DNA from: Ruminococcaceae bacterium UBA7135
GTDB lineage: Bacteria; Bacillota; Clostridia; Oscillospirales; Ruminococcaceae
Direction of reading: 5' to 3'
DNA: 5,690 nucleotides
Assembly: GCA_002492075.1 (NCBI GenBank)
Contig: DKXD01000155.1
Span: forward strand, 297-5,986
Positions 1 through 5,615 of the stretch are shown piece by piece; position 1 is the stretch's first letter, and each line of letters begins with the position of its first letter. Position numbers and translations under genes: made by a program. Below the pieces are notes generated by a model that had not been told where the DNA came from, made no database searches, and saw nothing but the letters and a program-made list of their open reading frames with translations.

Positions 1-192
1 GGTTGCCGCTTTCGGGGATTCCGGAGTGTTTCCTGTCGGAGCGGGAGAGGCCGGCGCTTCTGCCGCGCAGGCGGCAGCGGGTTTCCTCGGAGAAGGGGAG
101 TCGGGGCGGACCGGAATTACCGAGACGGCTCAAGGCTGCCGCGGAATATGTCGATCACACAATAATGTTCAAATTATAAGCATCATACGTTT
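1..192. other. GC-rich left edge, no assignable gene
   Basis: All three forward frames run open from the left edge and stop only near the end: frame 1 at 163-165, frame 2 at 203-205 and frame 3 at 177-179. This is what GC-rich DNA does by chance, so openness is not evidence of coding. Frame 2 gives a low-complexity Gly/Ala-rich string. Frame 3 ends in residues AAAEYVDHTIMFKL. I recognise neither. The 3' end of an upstream Bacteroidales gene could lie here, but the frame cannot be chosen. The 40 bases before pyk turn AT-rich. The string TACGTTT at 186-192 resembles the Bacteroidetes -7 motif TAnnTTTG, but it abuts the start codon, so I do not call a promoter. Confidence 0.5.
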
Positions 193-402
193 ATGTACAG
201 AATGAAAAAAACCAAGATCGTTGCGACGATGTCGGACTTCCGCTGCACCGAGGAGTTCGTGAAGAACCTTTACGATGCCGGTATGGACGTCGTGCGCGTC
301 AATTCGGCACACGTGACGGAGGACGGAGCCACGCATATCGTCGAGACCGTACACCGGGTGAATCCGGCCATTCCGATCATGATAGATACCAAAGGGACCT
401 GA
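193..402 (+). pseudogene. pyruvate kinase, N-terminal fragment cut off by a frameshift
   Basis: This is the first 69 codons of pyruvate kinase, the glycolytic enzyme making pyruvate and ATP from phosphoenolpyruvate and ADP in the cytoplasm. The opening TKIVATMSD, the RVNSAH segment (where many families have RLNFSHG) and the terminal IDTKG are the start of the catalytic barrel in a Bacteroidales-style enzyme. The frame hits TGA at 400-402 immediately after IDTKGT. Removing the A at 397 restores DTKGPEIRV and runs straight into the frame beginning at 410, so this is not a separate gene. The true start could be ATG 193 or ATG 202 (MKKTKIV); no Shine-Dalgarno decides it, which fits Bacteroidetes. 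Restored, the protein would be about 585 residues from 193 or 582 from 202. Confidence 0.85.
397..397 (+). other. one-base insertion (frameshift) in pyk
   Basis: The sequence around 388-409 reads ACC AAA GGG A CCT GAA ATC CGC. The strongly conserved pyruvate kinase motif DTKGPEIR needs GGG followed directly by CCT, so the A at 397 is the extra base. Homology continues without loss on both sides: frame 1 before it and frame 2 after it. A single extra base in an essential, conserved motif, with no other damage nearby, suggests a sequencing or assembly error more than gene decay. Confidence 0.85.
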
Positions 403-409
403 AATCCGC

Positions 410-1951
410 GTGACGACGATCGCCGACGAATACGGCAACAGCATCAATTTCCGGGTGGGCGACCGCGTCGCCGTACGGGGTTCGGACGGCAGCGACATGA
501 CCACCCGCAAGGTGGTTTATATGAACGTGCCGACCATCGTGCGCGACATTCCGGTCGGGGCGCGCATGCTGATCGCCGACGGCGAGCTGGAAATTCGTGT
601 GGTGGAGAAGACCGACGAGGAGCTGATCTGCGAGTTCGTCGTGGGCGGCGCGATGCGTTCGCGCAAGAGCGTCAACGTGCCTGCGGTGTCGATCGACCTG
701 CCTTCGGTGACGGAGAAGGACCGCCGCTTCATCGAGTGGGCCGTGAAGAACGACGTCGATTTCATCGCACACTCGTTCGTGCGCAGCGCCAAGGACATAA
801 AGGCCGTGCAGGAGATTCTCGATGCCCACGGCAGTAAAATCAAGATCATTTCGAAGATCGAAAATCAGGAGGGACTCGACAACATCGACGAGATTATCGA
901 AGCGTCGTACGGCATTATGGTGGCGCGCGGCGATATGGGCGTTGAGATCCCGTTCGAGAAAATTCCGCAGATACAGAAAATGCTCATCAAAAAGGGTTAC
1001 AACGCAAACAAGCAGGTAATCACCGCAACACAGATGCTTGAAAGTATGATACACAATCCTCGCCCCACAAGAGCTGAAACAACCGACGTTGCAAACGCTA
1101 TCTATGACGGCACAAGCGCTATTATGCTCTCCGGGGAAACGGCAGCGGGCGAACACCCCGTTGAAGCGGTAAAGACTATGGCTCTGATAGCGGAGACCAC
1201 CGAGCAAGCAATAAACTACAAAAAGCGCTTCTATGCGCTGGAGTCGCGCAGCACGGTAAACGTCTCATCGGCGATATCGCACGCTACCGTGGCGGCGGCT
1301 CTGGATCTGGGAGCTACGGCGATAATCACCGTTACGAAAACGGGAACTACCGCAAAACTGCTCTCCCGCTATCGTCCCGAATGTCCAATAATCTCCTGCA
1401 CAACAAGCGAGGTGACTTGGCGACAAACGGCGCTTTCTTGGGGAGTTATCCCGCTTATGGCAGAGGAGACCATGACAAACACAGATGACCTCATTCATCA
1501 GGCGGTTTCCAGAGCGGTTGAAGCGGGGCTTCTGAACAACGGCGATCTCACTGTTATTACGGCGGGCGTTCCGCTTGGCGTTTCGGGAACCACAAACCTT
1601 ATGAAGGTGCATATAGTGGGCGATGTTCTGGTTACGGGCAACGGCGTTACAAAAGGCGTCGTCACCGCTCCCGTATGCGTTGCGAAATCCGAGGCGGACG
1701 CGCTGGAGCGCTTTGAGGCGGGTCAGATACTGGTTATAGAAAAAACGTCCAACGCGATACTCTCCGTGCTAAAAACGGCGGCGGGGATAATCACCGAAGA
1801 GGACGGCGCGGACAGTCACGCCGCTATCGTAGGAATGACATTGGATATTCCCGTGATAGTGGGCGCAAAAAATGCCGTGCAGATACTAAGGAGCGGAACG
1901 GCAGTGACTATCGATTCAGAAAAAGGAATAGTTTTATCGGGGAATGTTTGA
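410..1951 (+). CDS. pyk: pyruvate kinase, main portion; frameshifted and chimeric
   Basis: The 513 codons run from a GTG that is only the first available start after the frameshift; the real protein begins at 193 or 202. Up to about residue 168 it resembles Bacteroidales enzymes: B domain roughly residues 1-75, RFIEWAVKNDVDFIAHSF at 106-123, and SKIEN with the catalytic lysine at 149. MVARGD is at 170-175. From about 180 it is Firmicutes-like: KKGYNANKQVITATQML, PRPTRAE at 217-223 and SGETAAG at 241-247. The alpha/beta C domain follows (roughly 280-405), then an extra PEP-utiliser mobile domain (roughly 415-510) with DSHAAIVG and its conserved histidine at 470, as in Bacillus and clostridial enzymes. 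Isoleucine ATA appears about 15 times after position 960 and about twice before it (hand count). No promoter or co-transcribed partner is evident. Function is certain; integrity as one natural gene is doubtful. Confidence 0.9.
   Translation: MTTIADEYGNSINFRVGDRVAVRGSDGSDMTTRKVVYMNVPTIVRDIPVGARMLIADGELEIRVVEKTDEELICEFVVGGAMRSRKSVNVPAVSIDLPSVTEKDRRFIEWAVKNDVDFIAHSFVRSAKDIKAVQEILDAHGSKIKIISKIENQEGLDNIDEIIEASYGIMVARGDMGVEIPFEKIPQIQKMLIKKGYNANKQVITATQMLESMIHNPRPTRAETTDVANAIYDGTSAIMLSGETAAGEHPVEAVKTMALIAETTEQAINYKKRFYALESRSTVNVSSAISHATVAAALDLGATAIITVTKTGTTAKLLSRYRPECPIISCTTSEVTWRQTALSWGVIPLMAEETMTNTDDLIHQAVSRAVEAGLLNNGDLTVITAGVPLGVSGTTNLMKVHIVGDVLVTGNGVTKGVVTAPVCVAKSEADALERFEAGQILVIEKTSNAILSVLKTAAGIITEEDGADSHAAIVGMTLDIPVIVGAKNAVQILRSGTAVTIDSEKGIVLSGNV
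912..970 (+). other. probable junction between two source genomes inside pyk
   Basis: Before this stretch the protein reads like Bacteroidales pyruvate kinase (EASYGIM) in GC-rich codons. After it the protein reads like Ruminococcus-type enzyme (VEIPFEKIPQIQKMLIKK) with ATA, AAA and GAA codons. The segment between encodes MVARGDMGV, one of the most conserved parts of the family and so a natural place for two homologous genes to be joined. The exact breakpoint cannot be placed because both parents should be nearly identical here. Misassembly, PCR or amplification chimera, or true homologous recombination would all look like this. Confidence 0.65.
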
Positions 1952-1977
1952 AATACGGCAACAACACTAAAACGGAA

Positions 1978-2061
1978 AATGGATAATGTAGAATGGAGAA
2001 TTTCGGAGCGCGCCGCGCGCACATCCCAAAATTATCAATTCTCAATTATACATTATCAATT
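1978..2061. repeat. MITE-like imperfect inverted repeat upstream of glmS
   Basis: The 21-nt arms at 1982-2002 and 2037-2057 are reverse complements with two mismatches (read from the left arm: GATAATGTA, then a variable middle, then GAGAATT). The 34-nt centre contains a GC-only core, GCGCGCCGCGCGC. A transcript could fold into a long hairpin. It occupies most of the 153-bp gap between pyk and glmS and has no reading frame. Short AT-rich palindromes of this style are common in clostridial genomes as non-autonomous repeats, but I cannot show copy number from one window. A weaker alternative is a terminator for pyk, but there is no clear U-run after the stem. Confidence 0.6.
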
Positions 2062-2104
2062 AATTCAATCGCGTTTTCTTAATGCTTAAAGGGGGAAAAT
2101 ATTT

Positions 2105-3934
2105 ATGTGCGGCATAGTTGGTTATCTGGGACAAAGAGACTGTACAGAGGTTTTGATGGACGGTTTGGAAAAGCTGGAATACCGCGGTTATGACAGCGCG
2201 GGGATCGCGGTGTTTGAAGGTCGGGATATCAAAACCGTAAAAACGCGCGGCAAGCTCACCGCGATGAAGGAAAAGCTGGAACGCGAGGGCAGGCCGCAGG
2301 GTCACTGCGGTATCGGGCATACGCGCTGGGCTACTCACGGAGAGCCGTCCGATGCAAACTCCCACCCGCACAGCAATGGACGTGTGACTATCGTCCACAA
2401 CGGCATAATCGAAAACTACGCGGAACTGAAACAGTTCCTGACGGAACAGGGCTACACGTTCCTTTCGCAAACGGACAGCGAGGTGGTCGCTTGCTTGCTT
2501 GACTACTACTATTCGGAGCGCAATCCGCTGCACGCCATAACCGAAACGCTTAAAGAGCTTCGCGGAAGCTACGCTCTCGGCATAATTTTCAAGGATTTCC
2601 CCGAAAGAGTGTACGCGGCACGCTGCGGCAGTCCGCTGATAGTGGGCGTTGGACAGGGCGAAAGCTTTATAGCAAGCGATATTCCCGCGTTTCTGAAATA
2701 CACCAAGGACTATGTTCTGCTTGAAGACAACGAGATAGTTCGTCTCGACACCGAGGGTGTAATGTTCTTTGACGTACACGGAATTCAGATAAGCAAGGAG
2801 CGCCGAATTGCCGAATGGGACGTTGAACAGGCTCAAAAATGCGGCTATCCGCATTATATGCTCAAGGAAATTCACGAGCAGCCCGGCGTCGTTCAAAAGA
2901 CGCTGGACAGTCTTACAAAAGACGGCATTCCCGACTTTACGGACATCGGACTTACGGATGATATGCTGCGCGGCTTCAACAAAGTGTTCATTACCGCTTG
3001 CGGCACGGCAATGTATGCGGGGATAGTGGCAAAGTACGCGATAGAAAAGCTGGCGCGAGTTCCCGTGGCGGTGGAGATAGCGAGTGAATTTCGCTATATG
3101 GACCCGATAGTCGGCGAGAACGATCTTGTTATTGTGGTGTCGCAGTCGGGCGAGACCGCCGACACCAAGGCGGCTTTGGAACTTGCCAAAGAGCGCGGCG
3201 CAAAAACTCTCGCGGTGGTGAACGTGAAATATTCCGCGATAGCGCGTCTTGCGGATATTTGCATAAACACGCTTGCGGGACTTGAAATAGCGGTGGCGTC
3301 CACAAAGGCGTATTCCGTGCAGATAGCGTCGCTGTATCTGCTGGCGTTCCGCTTCGCATACGCGCGGGAAGCGATAGATGCGGACGAATTAAAGCGGCTG
3401 ACCGCTCAGCTTGCGAAAACACCCGAGGTGATACAGAACATCATCGACAGGTGTGACGAGTGCCAATTTATCGCCTCTCAGCTTGTCAACACCGAAACGC
3501 TGTTCTTCATCGGGCGCGGCTTCGACTACGCGCTGTCGCTTGAGGGTTCGCTGAAGCTTAAAGAGATATCCTACATACACTCGGAGGCATACGCCGCGGG
3601 TGAGCTCAAGCACGGCACAATCTCGCTTATAGAGCAGAACATTCCCGTTATCACCATAGCGACGCAAAGTCACATTATCGAAAAGACTATCAGCAATATG
3701 GAGGAGGTAAAGGCGCGCGGAGCGTTTGTCATCGCGATATGCCGCAAGGGCACAACGTTCGCGGACGGAACGGTCGATCTGAAGCTGGAGCTTGATTTTG
3801 GCGAGCTGAACGATATGCTCGTTCCCCTGCCGACGGTATGCGCTTTGCAGCTTATTGCGTACTACTCCAGTATCCTGCGCGGCAACGACCCCGACAAGCC
3901 CCGAAACCTCGCAAAATCCGTTACTACCGAATGA
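2105..3934 (+). CDS. glmS: glutamine--fructose-6-phosphate aminotransferase (isomerizing)
   Basis: This cytoplasmic enzyme makes glucosamine-6-phosphate from fructose-6-phosphate and glutamine, the first committed step toward UDP-GlcNAc for peptidoglycan. The 609 residues match the usual length, about 600-610. The N-terminal class II glutaminase begins MCGIVGYLG, with Cys2 as nucleophile after Met removal; it shows HTRWATHG (72-79), HNGIIEN (98-104) and SQTDSE (121-126). Two SIS sugar-isomerase domains follow: the first (about 290-425) has SQSGET (346-351) and ASTKAY (398-403); the second (about 455-595) has GRGFDY (470-475) and ELKHG with His503. The C-terminus DKPRNLAKSVTTE is the family's standard closing segment carrying the catalytic lysine (604). 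The start is supported by AAAGGGGG at 2088-2095, nine bases before ATG. No glmS ribozyme core is seen upstream. It appears monocistronic, ending at a terminator shared with trpD. Confidence 0.97.
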   Translation: MCGIVGYLGQRDCTEVLMDGLEKLEYRGYDSAGIAVFEGRDIKTVKTRGKLTAMKEKLEREGRPQGHCGIGHTRWATHGEPSDANSHPHSNGRVTIVHNGIIENYAELKQFLTEQGYTFLSQTDSEVVACLLDYYYSERNPLHAITETLKELRGSYALGIIFKDFPERVYAARCGSPLIVGVGQGESFIASDIPAFLKYTKDYVLLEDNEIVRLDTEGVMFFDVHGIQISKERRIAEWDVEQAQKCGYPHYMLKEIHEQPGVVQKTLDSLTKDGIPDFTDIGLTDDMLRGFNKVFITACGTAMYAGIVAKYAIEKLARVPVAVEIASEFRYMDPIVGENDLVIVVSQSGETADTKAALELAKERGAKTLAVVNVKYSAIARLADICINTLAGLEIAVASTKAYSVQIASLYLLAFRFAYAREAIDADELKRLTAQLAKTPEVIQNIIDRCDECQFIASQLVNTETLFFIGRGFDYALSLEGSLKLKEISYIHSEAYAAGELKHGTISLIEQNIPVITIATQSHIIEKTISNMEEVKARGAFVIAICRKGTTFADGTVDLKLELDFGELNDMLVPLPTVCALQLIAYYSSILRGNDPDKPRNLAKSVTTE

Positions 3935-3961
3935 TACTTGCCGCCTTACGGAGATAATACG

Positions 3962-4000
3962 AAAACAAGCCGACCGCAAAAACGCGGTCGGCTCTTGTTT
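3962..4000. terminator. bidirectional intrinsic terminator between glmS and trpD
   Basis: A perfect 10-bp stem, AGCCGACCGC (3968-3977) with GCGGTCGGCT (3984-3993), closes a 6-nt loop. It is followed on the plus strand by CTTGTTT. On the minus strand the same hairpin is followed by TGTTTTC. It lies 33 bases after the glmS stop and about 56 bases after the trpD stop, so it can end both converging transcripts. Confidence 0.85.
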
Positions 4001-4049
4001 ATCAAATTGTCTTTCCAAAGCGGCGTTTTGTCAAACACATTCACGGCGC

Positions 4050-5072
4050 TTACTCCGCACGGTTGCTGACTTCGATAAGCTTATTCAGCGTTTCGGCAGC
4101 CTTTCCCGAATCAATGATCTCTTCTGCAAGGGCAACGCCCGCCTTCATGCTCTCCGCCTTGCCGCCGATGTAAAGAGCCGCTCCCGCGTTCATCAGAACC
4201 GCGTTTCTTTTGTGACCCTTTTCTCCGTTCAGGATAGCGCGGGTGATGGCGGCGTTTTCTTCGGGAGTTCCGCCCAAGAGATCGGCTTTCTCGCAGCGCT
4301 CGAACCCAAACTCCTCGGGCGTTATCGCGTAGGACTTGAACCAGCCGTCCTTAAACTCGCAGACGGTAGTCGGTGCGCTCATGGATATTTCGTCCAGCTT
4401 ATCCTGCCCATATACTACCATGCCGCGCTTCACCCCAAGACTTATCAGAACCTGCGCCAGCGGCTCCGCAAGATACTCGTCATACACGCCCAGAAGCTGC
4501 ATAGACGGCGAGCCGGGATTGGTCAAGGGACCCAAGATGTTGAACACGGTGCGGAAACCAAGCTCCTTGCGGATAGCGCCGACATATTTCATCGAGGTGT
4601 GGTATTTCTGCGCGAAGAAAAAGCACATACCGACCTCGTTCAACAGTTCGATACATCTTTGCGGGCTTTGCTGAATGTTCACGCCGAGCGCCTCAAGGCA
4701 GTCCGCCGTGCCGCACTGAGAGGACGCGGCGCGGTTTCCGTGCTTCGCGACCTTCATTCCGCCCGCCGCCGCGACAAGAGCGGAAGTCGTCGAAATGTTA
4801 AAGCTGTGCGCGTTATCGCCGCCCGTGCCGACTATTTCAAACAGCTCCATATCCGTTTCGACCTTTTCCGCGTGATCCCGCATTGCGGCGGCGCAGCCCG
4901 CGATCTCGTCCGTAGTTTCCGCGCGGGCACTCTTTGTGGAAAGCGCCGCAAGAAACGCGGCGTTCTGCGTGGGGCTTGTTTCTCCGCTCATTATCTCGTT
5001 CATCACTGCATAAGCCTCATCATACGTGAGGTCTTCCTTGCTTACGATCTTTACGATTGCTTCTTTTATCAT
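4050..5072 (-). CDS. trpD: anthranilate phosphoribosyltransferase
   Basis: This cytoplasmic enzyme transfers the phosphoribosyl group of PRPP to anthranilate, the second step of tryptophan synthesis from chorismate. The 340 residues match the family. The small helical N-terminal domain (about 1-65) precedes the PRPP-binding core: VGTGGD (81-86), NIST (92-95), KHGNRAASS (110-118), FRTVFNILGPLTNP (173-186) and GQDKLDEIS (222-230), whose Asp-Glu pair (227-228) binds magnesium. The usual family form at the last motif is GLDE, so Lys224 is a small variation. The frame extends 24 codons upstream, but the ATG at 5072 has AAAGGAG eight bases before it, and the extra residues look non-native. No other trp gene adjoins. 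It appears to be the only gene between a tryptophan T-box leader and the terminator at 3962-4000. Confidence 0.96.
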   Translation of the reverse strand: MIKEAIVKIVSKEDLTYDEAYAVMNEIMSGETSPTQNAAFLAALSTKSARAETTDEIAGCAAAMRDHAEKVETDMELFEIVGTGGDNAHSFNISTTSALVAAAGGMKVAKHGNRAASSQCGTADCLEALGVNIQQSPQRCIELLNEVGMCFFFAQKYHTSMKYVGAIRKELGFRTVFNILGPLTNPGSPSMQLLGVYDEYLAEPLAQVLISLGVKRGMVVYGQDKLDEISMSAPTTVCEFKDGWFKSYAITPEEFGFERCEKADLLGGTPEENAAITRAILNGEKGHKRNAVLMNAGAALYIGGKAESMKAGVALAEEIIDSGKAAETLNKLIEVSNRAE

Positions 5073-5080
5073 GGTCTTGT

Positions 5081-5087
5081 CTCCTTT
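5081..5087 (-). promoter_or_regulatory. Shine-Dalgarno that sets the trpD start
   Basis: AAAGGAG lies eight bases upstream of the ATG at 5072. It supports the 340-residue product over the longer frame opening at 5144, whose first 24 codons run through the repeat element and have no comparable ribosome site. Confidence 0.85.
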
Positions 5088-5113
5088 AATAAATATTAGT
5101 GAATAGTTGTTGG

Positions 5114-5201
5114 GGAAGTACTGATTAAATCGTTTTTTAAGCACGGTTTCATCGGATCTCTTCCCGTCTGCGGCAGGGAGAGCCGTTAAATCAGCGTTTC
5201 C
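5114..5201. repeat. small inverted-repeat element in the trpD 5' untranslated region
   Basis: The terminal arms GGAAGTACTGATTAAA (5114-5129) and TTAAATCAGCGTTTCC (5186-5201) are reverse complements at 12 of 16 positions. Between them is a GC-rich hairpin around 5158-5182 with arms CTCTTCCC and GGGAGAG (one bulged base). The roughly 88-bp element has no reading frame and lies between the leader terminators and the trpD ribosome site. It has the form of a MITE or similar dispersed repeat, but other copies cannot be seen here. It does not resemble the repeat upstream of glmS. Confidence 0.5.
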
Positions 5202-5231
5202 TTGGTTCTGCCCCGCTTGCGGGGAGAGCCG
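5176..5231. repeat. direct repeat GGGAGAGCCG, each copy after a GC hairpin
   Basis: GGGAGAGCCG occurs at 5176-5185 and again at 5222-5231, and each copy is followed within a few bases by TTAAA. Each copy forms the 3' side of a GC-rich hairpin; the second is CCCCG with CGGGG around 5211-5224. The inverted-repeat element may therefore be one of two related units, or part of a larger composite repeat extending to about 5240. Confidence 0.45.
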
Positions 5232-5242
5232 CCCTTAAAAAC

Positions 5243-5258
5243 TTACACGATCACCTCC
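5243..5258 (-). promoter_or_regulatory. strong Shine-Dalgarno with no reading frame (GTG followed by TAA)
   Basis: On the minus strand GGAGGTGATC (5258-5249) is a 10-base match to the complement of the 16S rRNA 3' end. It is followed directly by GTG (5248-5246) and then TAA (5245-5243). All three downstream frames close within a few to about twenty codons, so no gene starts here. It sits just after the second leader terminator, where the regulated gene of a T-box operon usually begins. It may be a remnant of an earlier gene start, a start-stop element, or chance. Confidence 0.45.
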
Positions 5259-5259
5259 C

Positions 5260-5298
5260 AAAAAACAAAAAACTTCTTTGACAGATCTGCCAAAGAAG
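5260..5298 (-). terminator. second leader terminator of the trpD T-box
   Basis: On the minus strand CTTCTTTGGCAGA pairs with the following TCTGTCAAAGAAG in one continuous hairpin (one G-U pair; the central few bases form the loop). It is followed by TTTTTTGTTTTTT. This is a strong intrinsic terminator just downstream of the first one. Its core reuses the CAGAT/ATCTG sequence of the first terminator. Confidence 0.8.
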
Positions 5299-5299
5299 C

Positions 5300-5335
5300 A
5301 AAAATCCCCGACAGATCCACACTATCTGTCAAGGA
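5300..5335 (-). terminator. first leader terminator, competing with the T-box antiterminator
   Basis: On the minus strand TCCTTGACAGAT (5335-5324) pairs with ATCTGTCGGGGA (5316-5305) over 12 bp, including two G-U pairs, with a 7-nt loop, followed by TTTTT. Its 5' arm includes the CCTT (5334-5331) that the antiterminator also needs, so the two folds exclude each other as in known T-box leaders. Confidence 0.8.
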
Positions 5336-5366
5336 CGAATAATTTAACTATCCGCGGTACCACCTT
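5331..5366 (-). promoter_or_regulatory. T-box motif and antiterminator
   Basis: AAGGTGGTACCGCGG (5366-5352, minus strand) is the conserved T-box sequence. AAGG pairs with CCTT (5334-5331) and GCG (5355-5353) with CGT (5337-5335), leaving the TGGU-type bulge at 5362-5359 (UGGU in RNA) to bind the NCCA end of uncharged tRNA. The final U of the bulge suits an A, or by wobble a G, at the tRNA discriminator position. Confidence 0.9.
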
Positions 5367-5485
5367 GAATTCACGGAACGACCCGTGCACTTAGCGGGAT
5401 ACTGACATATCCCCGGCAACTGACGTATGCCCACACGTTGCAGAATACTCTGTGACAAGTCACATTTGACTGCACCCTCAGCGGT

Positions 5486-5488
5486 CCA
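5486..5488 (-). promoter_or_regulatory. T-box specifier codon UGG (Trp)
   Basis: On the minus strand CAAATGGACCGC carries TGG just before the 3' arm that closes the stem I base. This is the expected specifier position, and tryptophan agrees with the downstream gene being trpD. The agreement between codon and gene is the main support. Confidence 0.8.
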
Positions 5489-5586
5489 TTTGACAACTTG
5501 TGTCTTGCCCGATTCTCAGCATCGCAGGCTCTCTGTATAGGCATCATTGCCGTTATCTCCGCGTCAACGGTTTATTTGTTTTTTAT

Positions 5587-5615
5587 ATTATATCACTATT
5601 CTTTGAGTTTGTCAA
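5587..5615 (-). promoter_or_regulatory. consensus sigma-A-type promoter for the trpD leader
   Basis: On the minus strand TTGACA (5615-5610) and TATAAT (5592-5587) are both exact consensus hexamers with a 17-base spacer. Upstream, about 5616-5640 is A/T-rich and could act as an UP element. Transcription should start near 5580, just before stem I of the T-box. A constitutively strong promoter with control left to the leader is the usual T-box design. Confidence 0.92.

Larger units (their letters stand above)
5260..5580 (-). promoter_or_regulatory. tryptophan T-box riboswitch (leader RNA of trpD)
   Basis: This roughly 320-nt minus-strand leader senses the charging state of tRNA-Trp. Stem I begins with GCGG (5562-5559) pairing with CCGC (5484-5481), enclosing a specifier loop with AGATA on the 5' side. 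The 3' side reads CAAATGGA, giving the Trp codon UGG at 5488-5486 followed by the usual purine. An AGAGA segment and a distal hairpin lie higher in stem I. Hairpins at about 5394-5415 and 5372-5387 fill the stem II/III positions before the T-box motif. When tryptophan is scarce, uncharged tRNA should hold the antiterminator and allow trpD transcription; otherwise the terminators act. The leader belongs to trpD because promoter, leader and gene share a strand and no gene intervenes. Confidence 0.92.

Noticed and set aside
391..410. Programmed +1 frameshift at ACC TGA in pyk
   Set aside because: Skipping one base at the TGA would restore the frame, as in prfB, but the P-site codon would re-pair poorly. 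There is no upstream stimulatory Shine-Dalgarno, it would put Thr where the family has Pro, and pyruvate kinase is not known to use frameshifting. A one-base error is simpler.
377..1207. 276-codon minus-strand open frame across pyk
   Set aside because: It is antisense to conserved pyruvate kinase sequence, and its His/Arg/Val-rich translation is typical of reverse-strand shadows in GC-rich genes. It also crosses the suspected junction.
1952..2104. glmS ribozyme upstream of glmS
   Set aside because: AGCGCGCC near 2007 superficially recalls the ribozyme core, but it is part of a palindromic GC run inside the inverted repeat. The 153-bp gap is short and lacks the recognisable core and pseudoknot segments.
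2060..2896. 278-codon minus-strand open frame across glmS
   Set aside because: It is antisense to the conserved glutaminase domain of glmS with no supporting motif or ribosome site.
3855..5099. 414-codon open frame on the plus strand opposite trpD
   Set aside because: It is antisense to a complete, motif-rich trpD, overlaps the end of glmS and the terminator, has no ribosome site, and its product is Arg/His/Leu-rich with no recognisable domain. It is a codon-bias shadow.
5072..5144. Longer trpD starting at ATG 5144
   Set aside because: The extra 24 residues are not TrpD-like and run through the repeat element, while a good Shine-Dalgarno precedes the ATG at 5072.
5114..5340. CRISPR-like or tandem array from the repeated hairpins and CAGAT/ATCTG strings
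   Set aside because: There are too few units, no regular spacing and no spacers. The repeats are explained by terminator arms and the inverted-repeat element.
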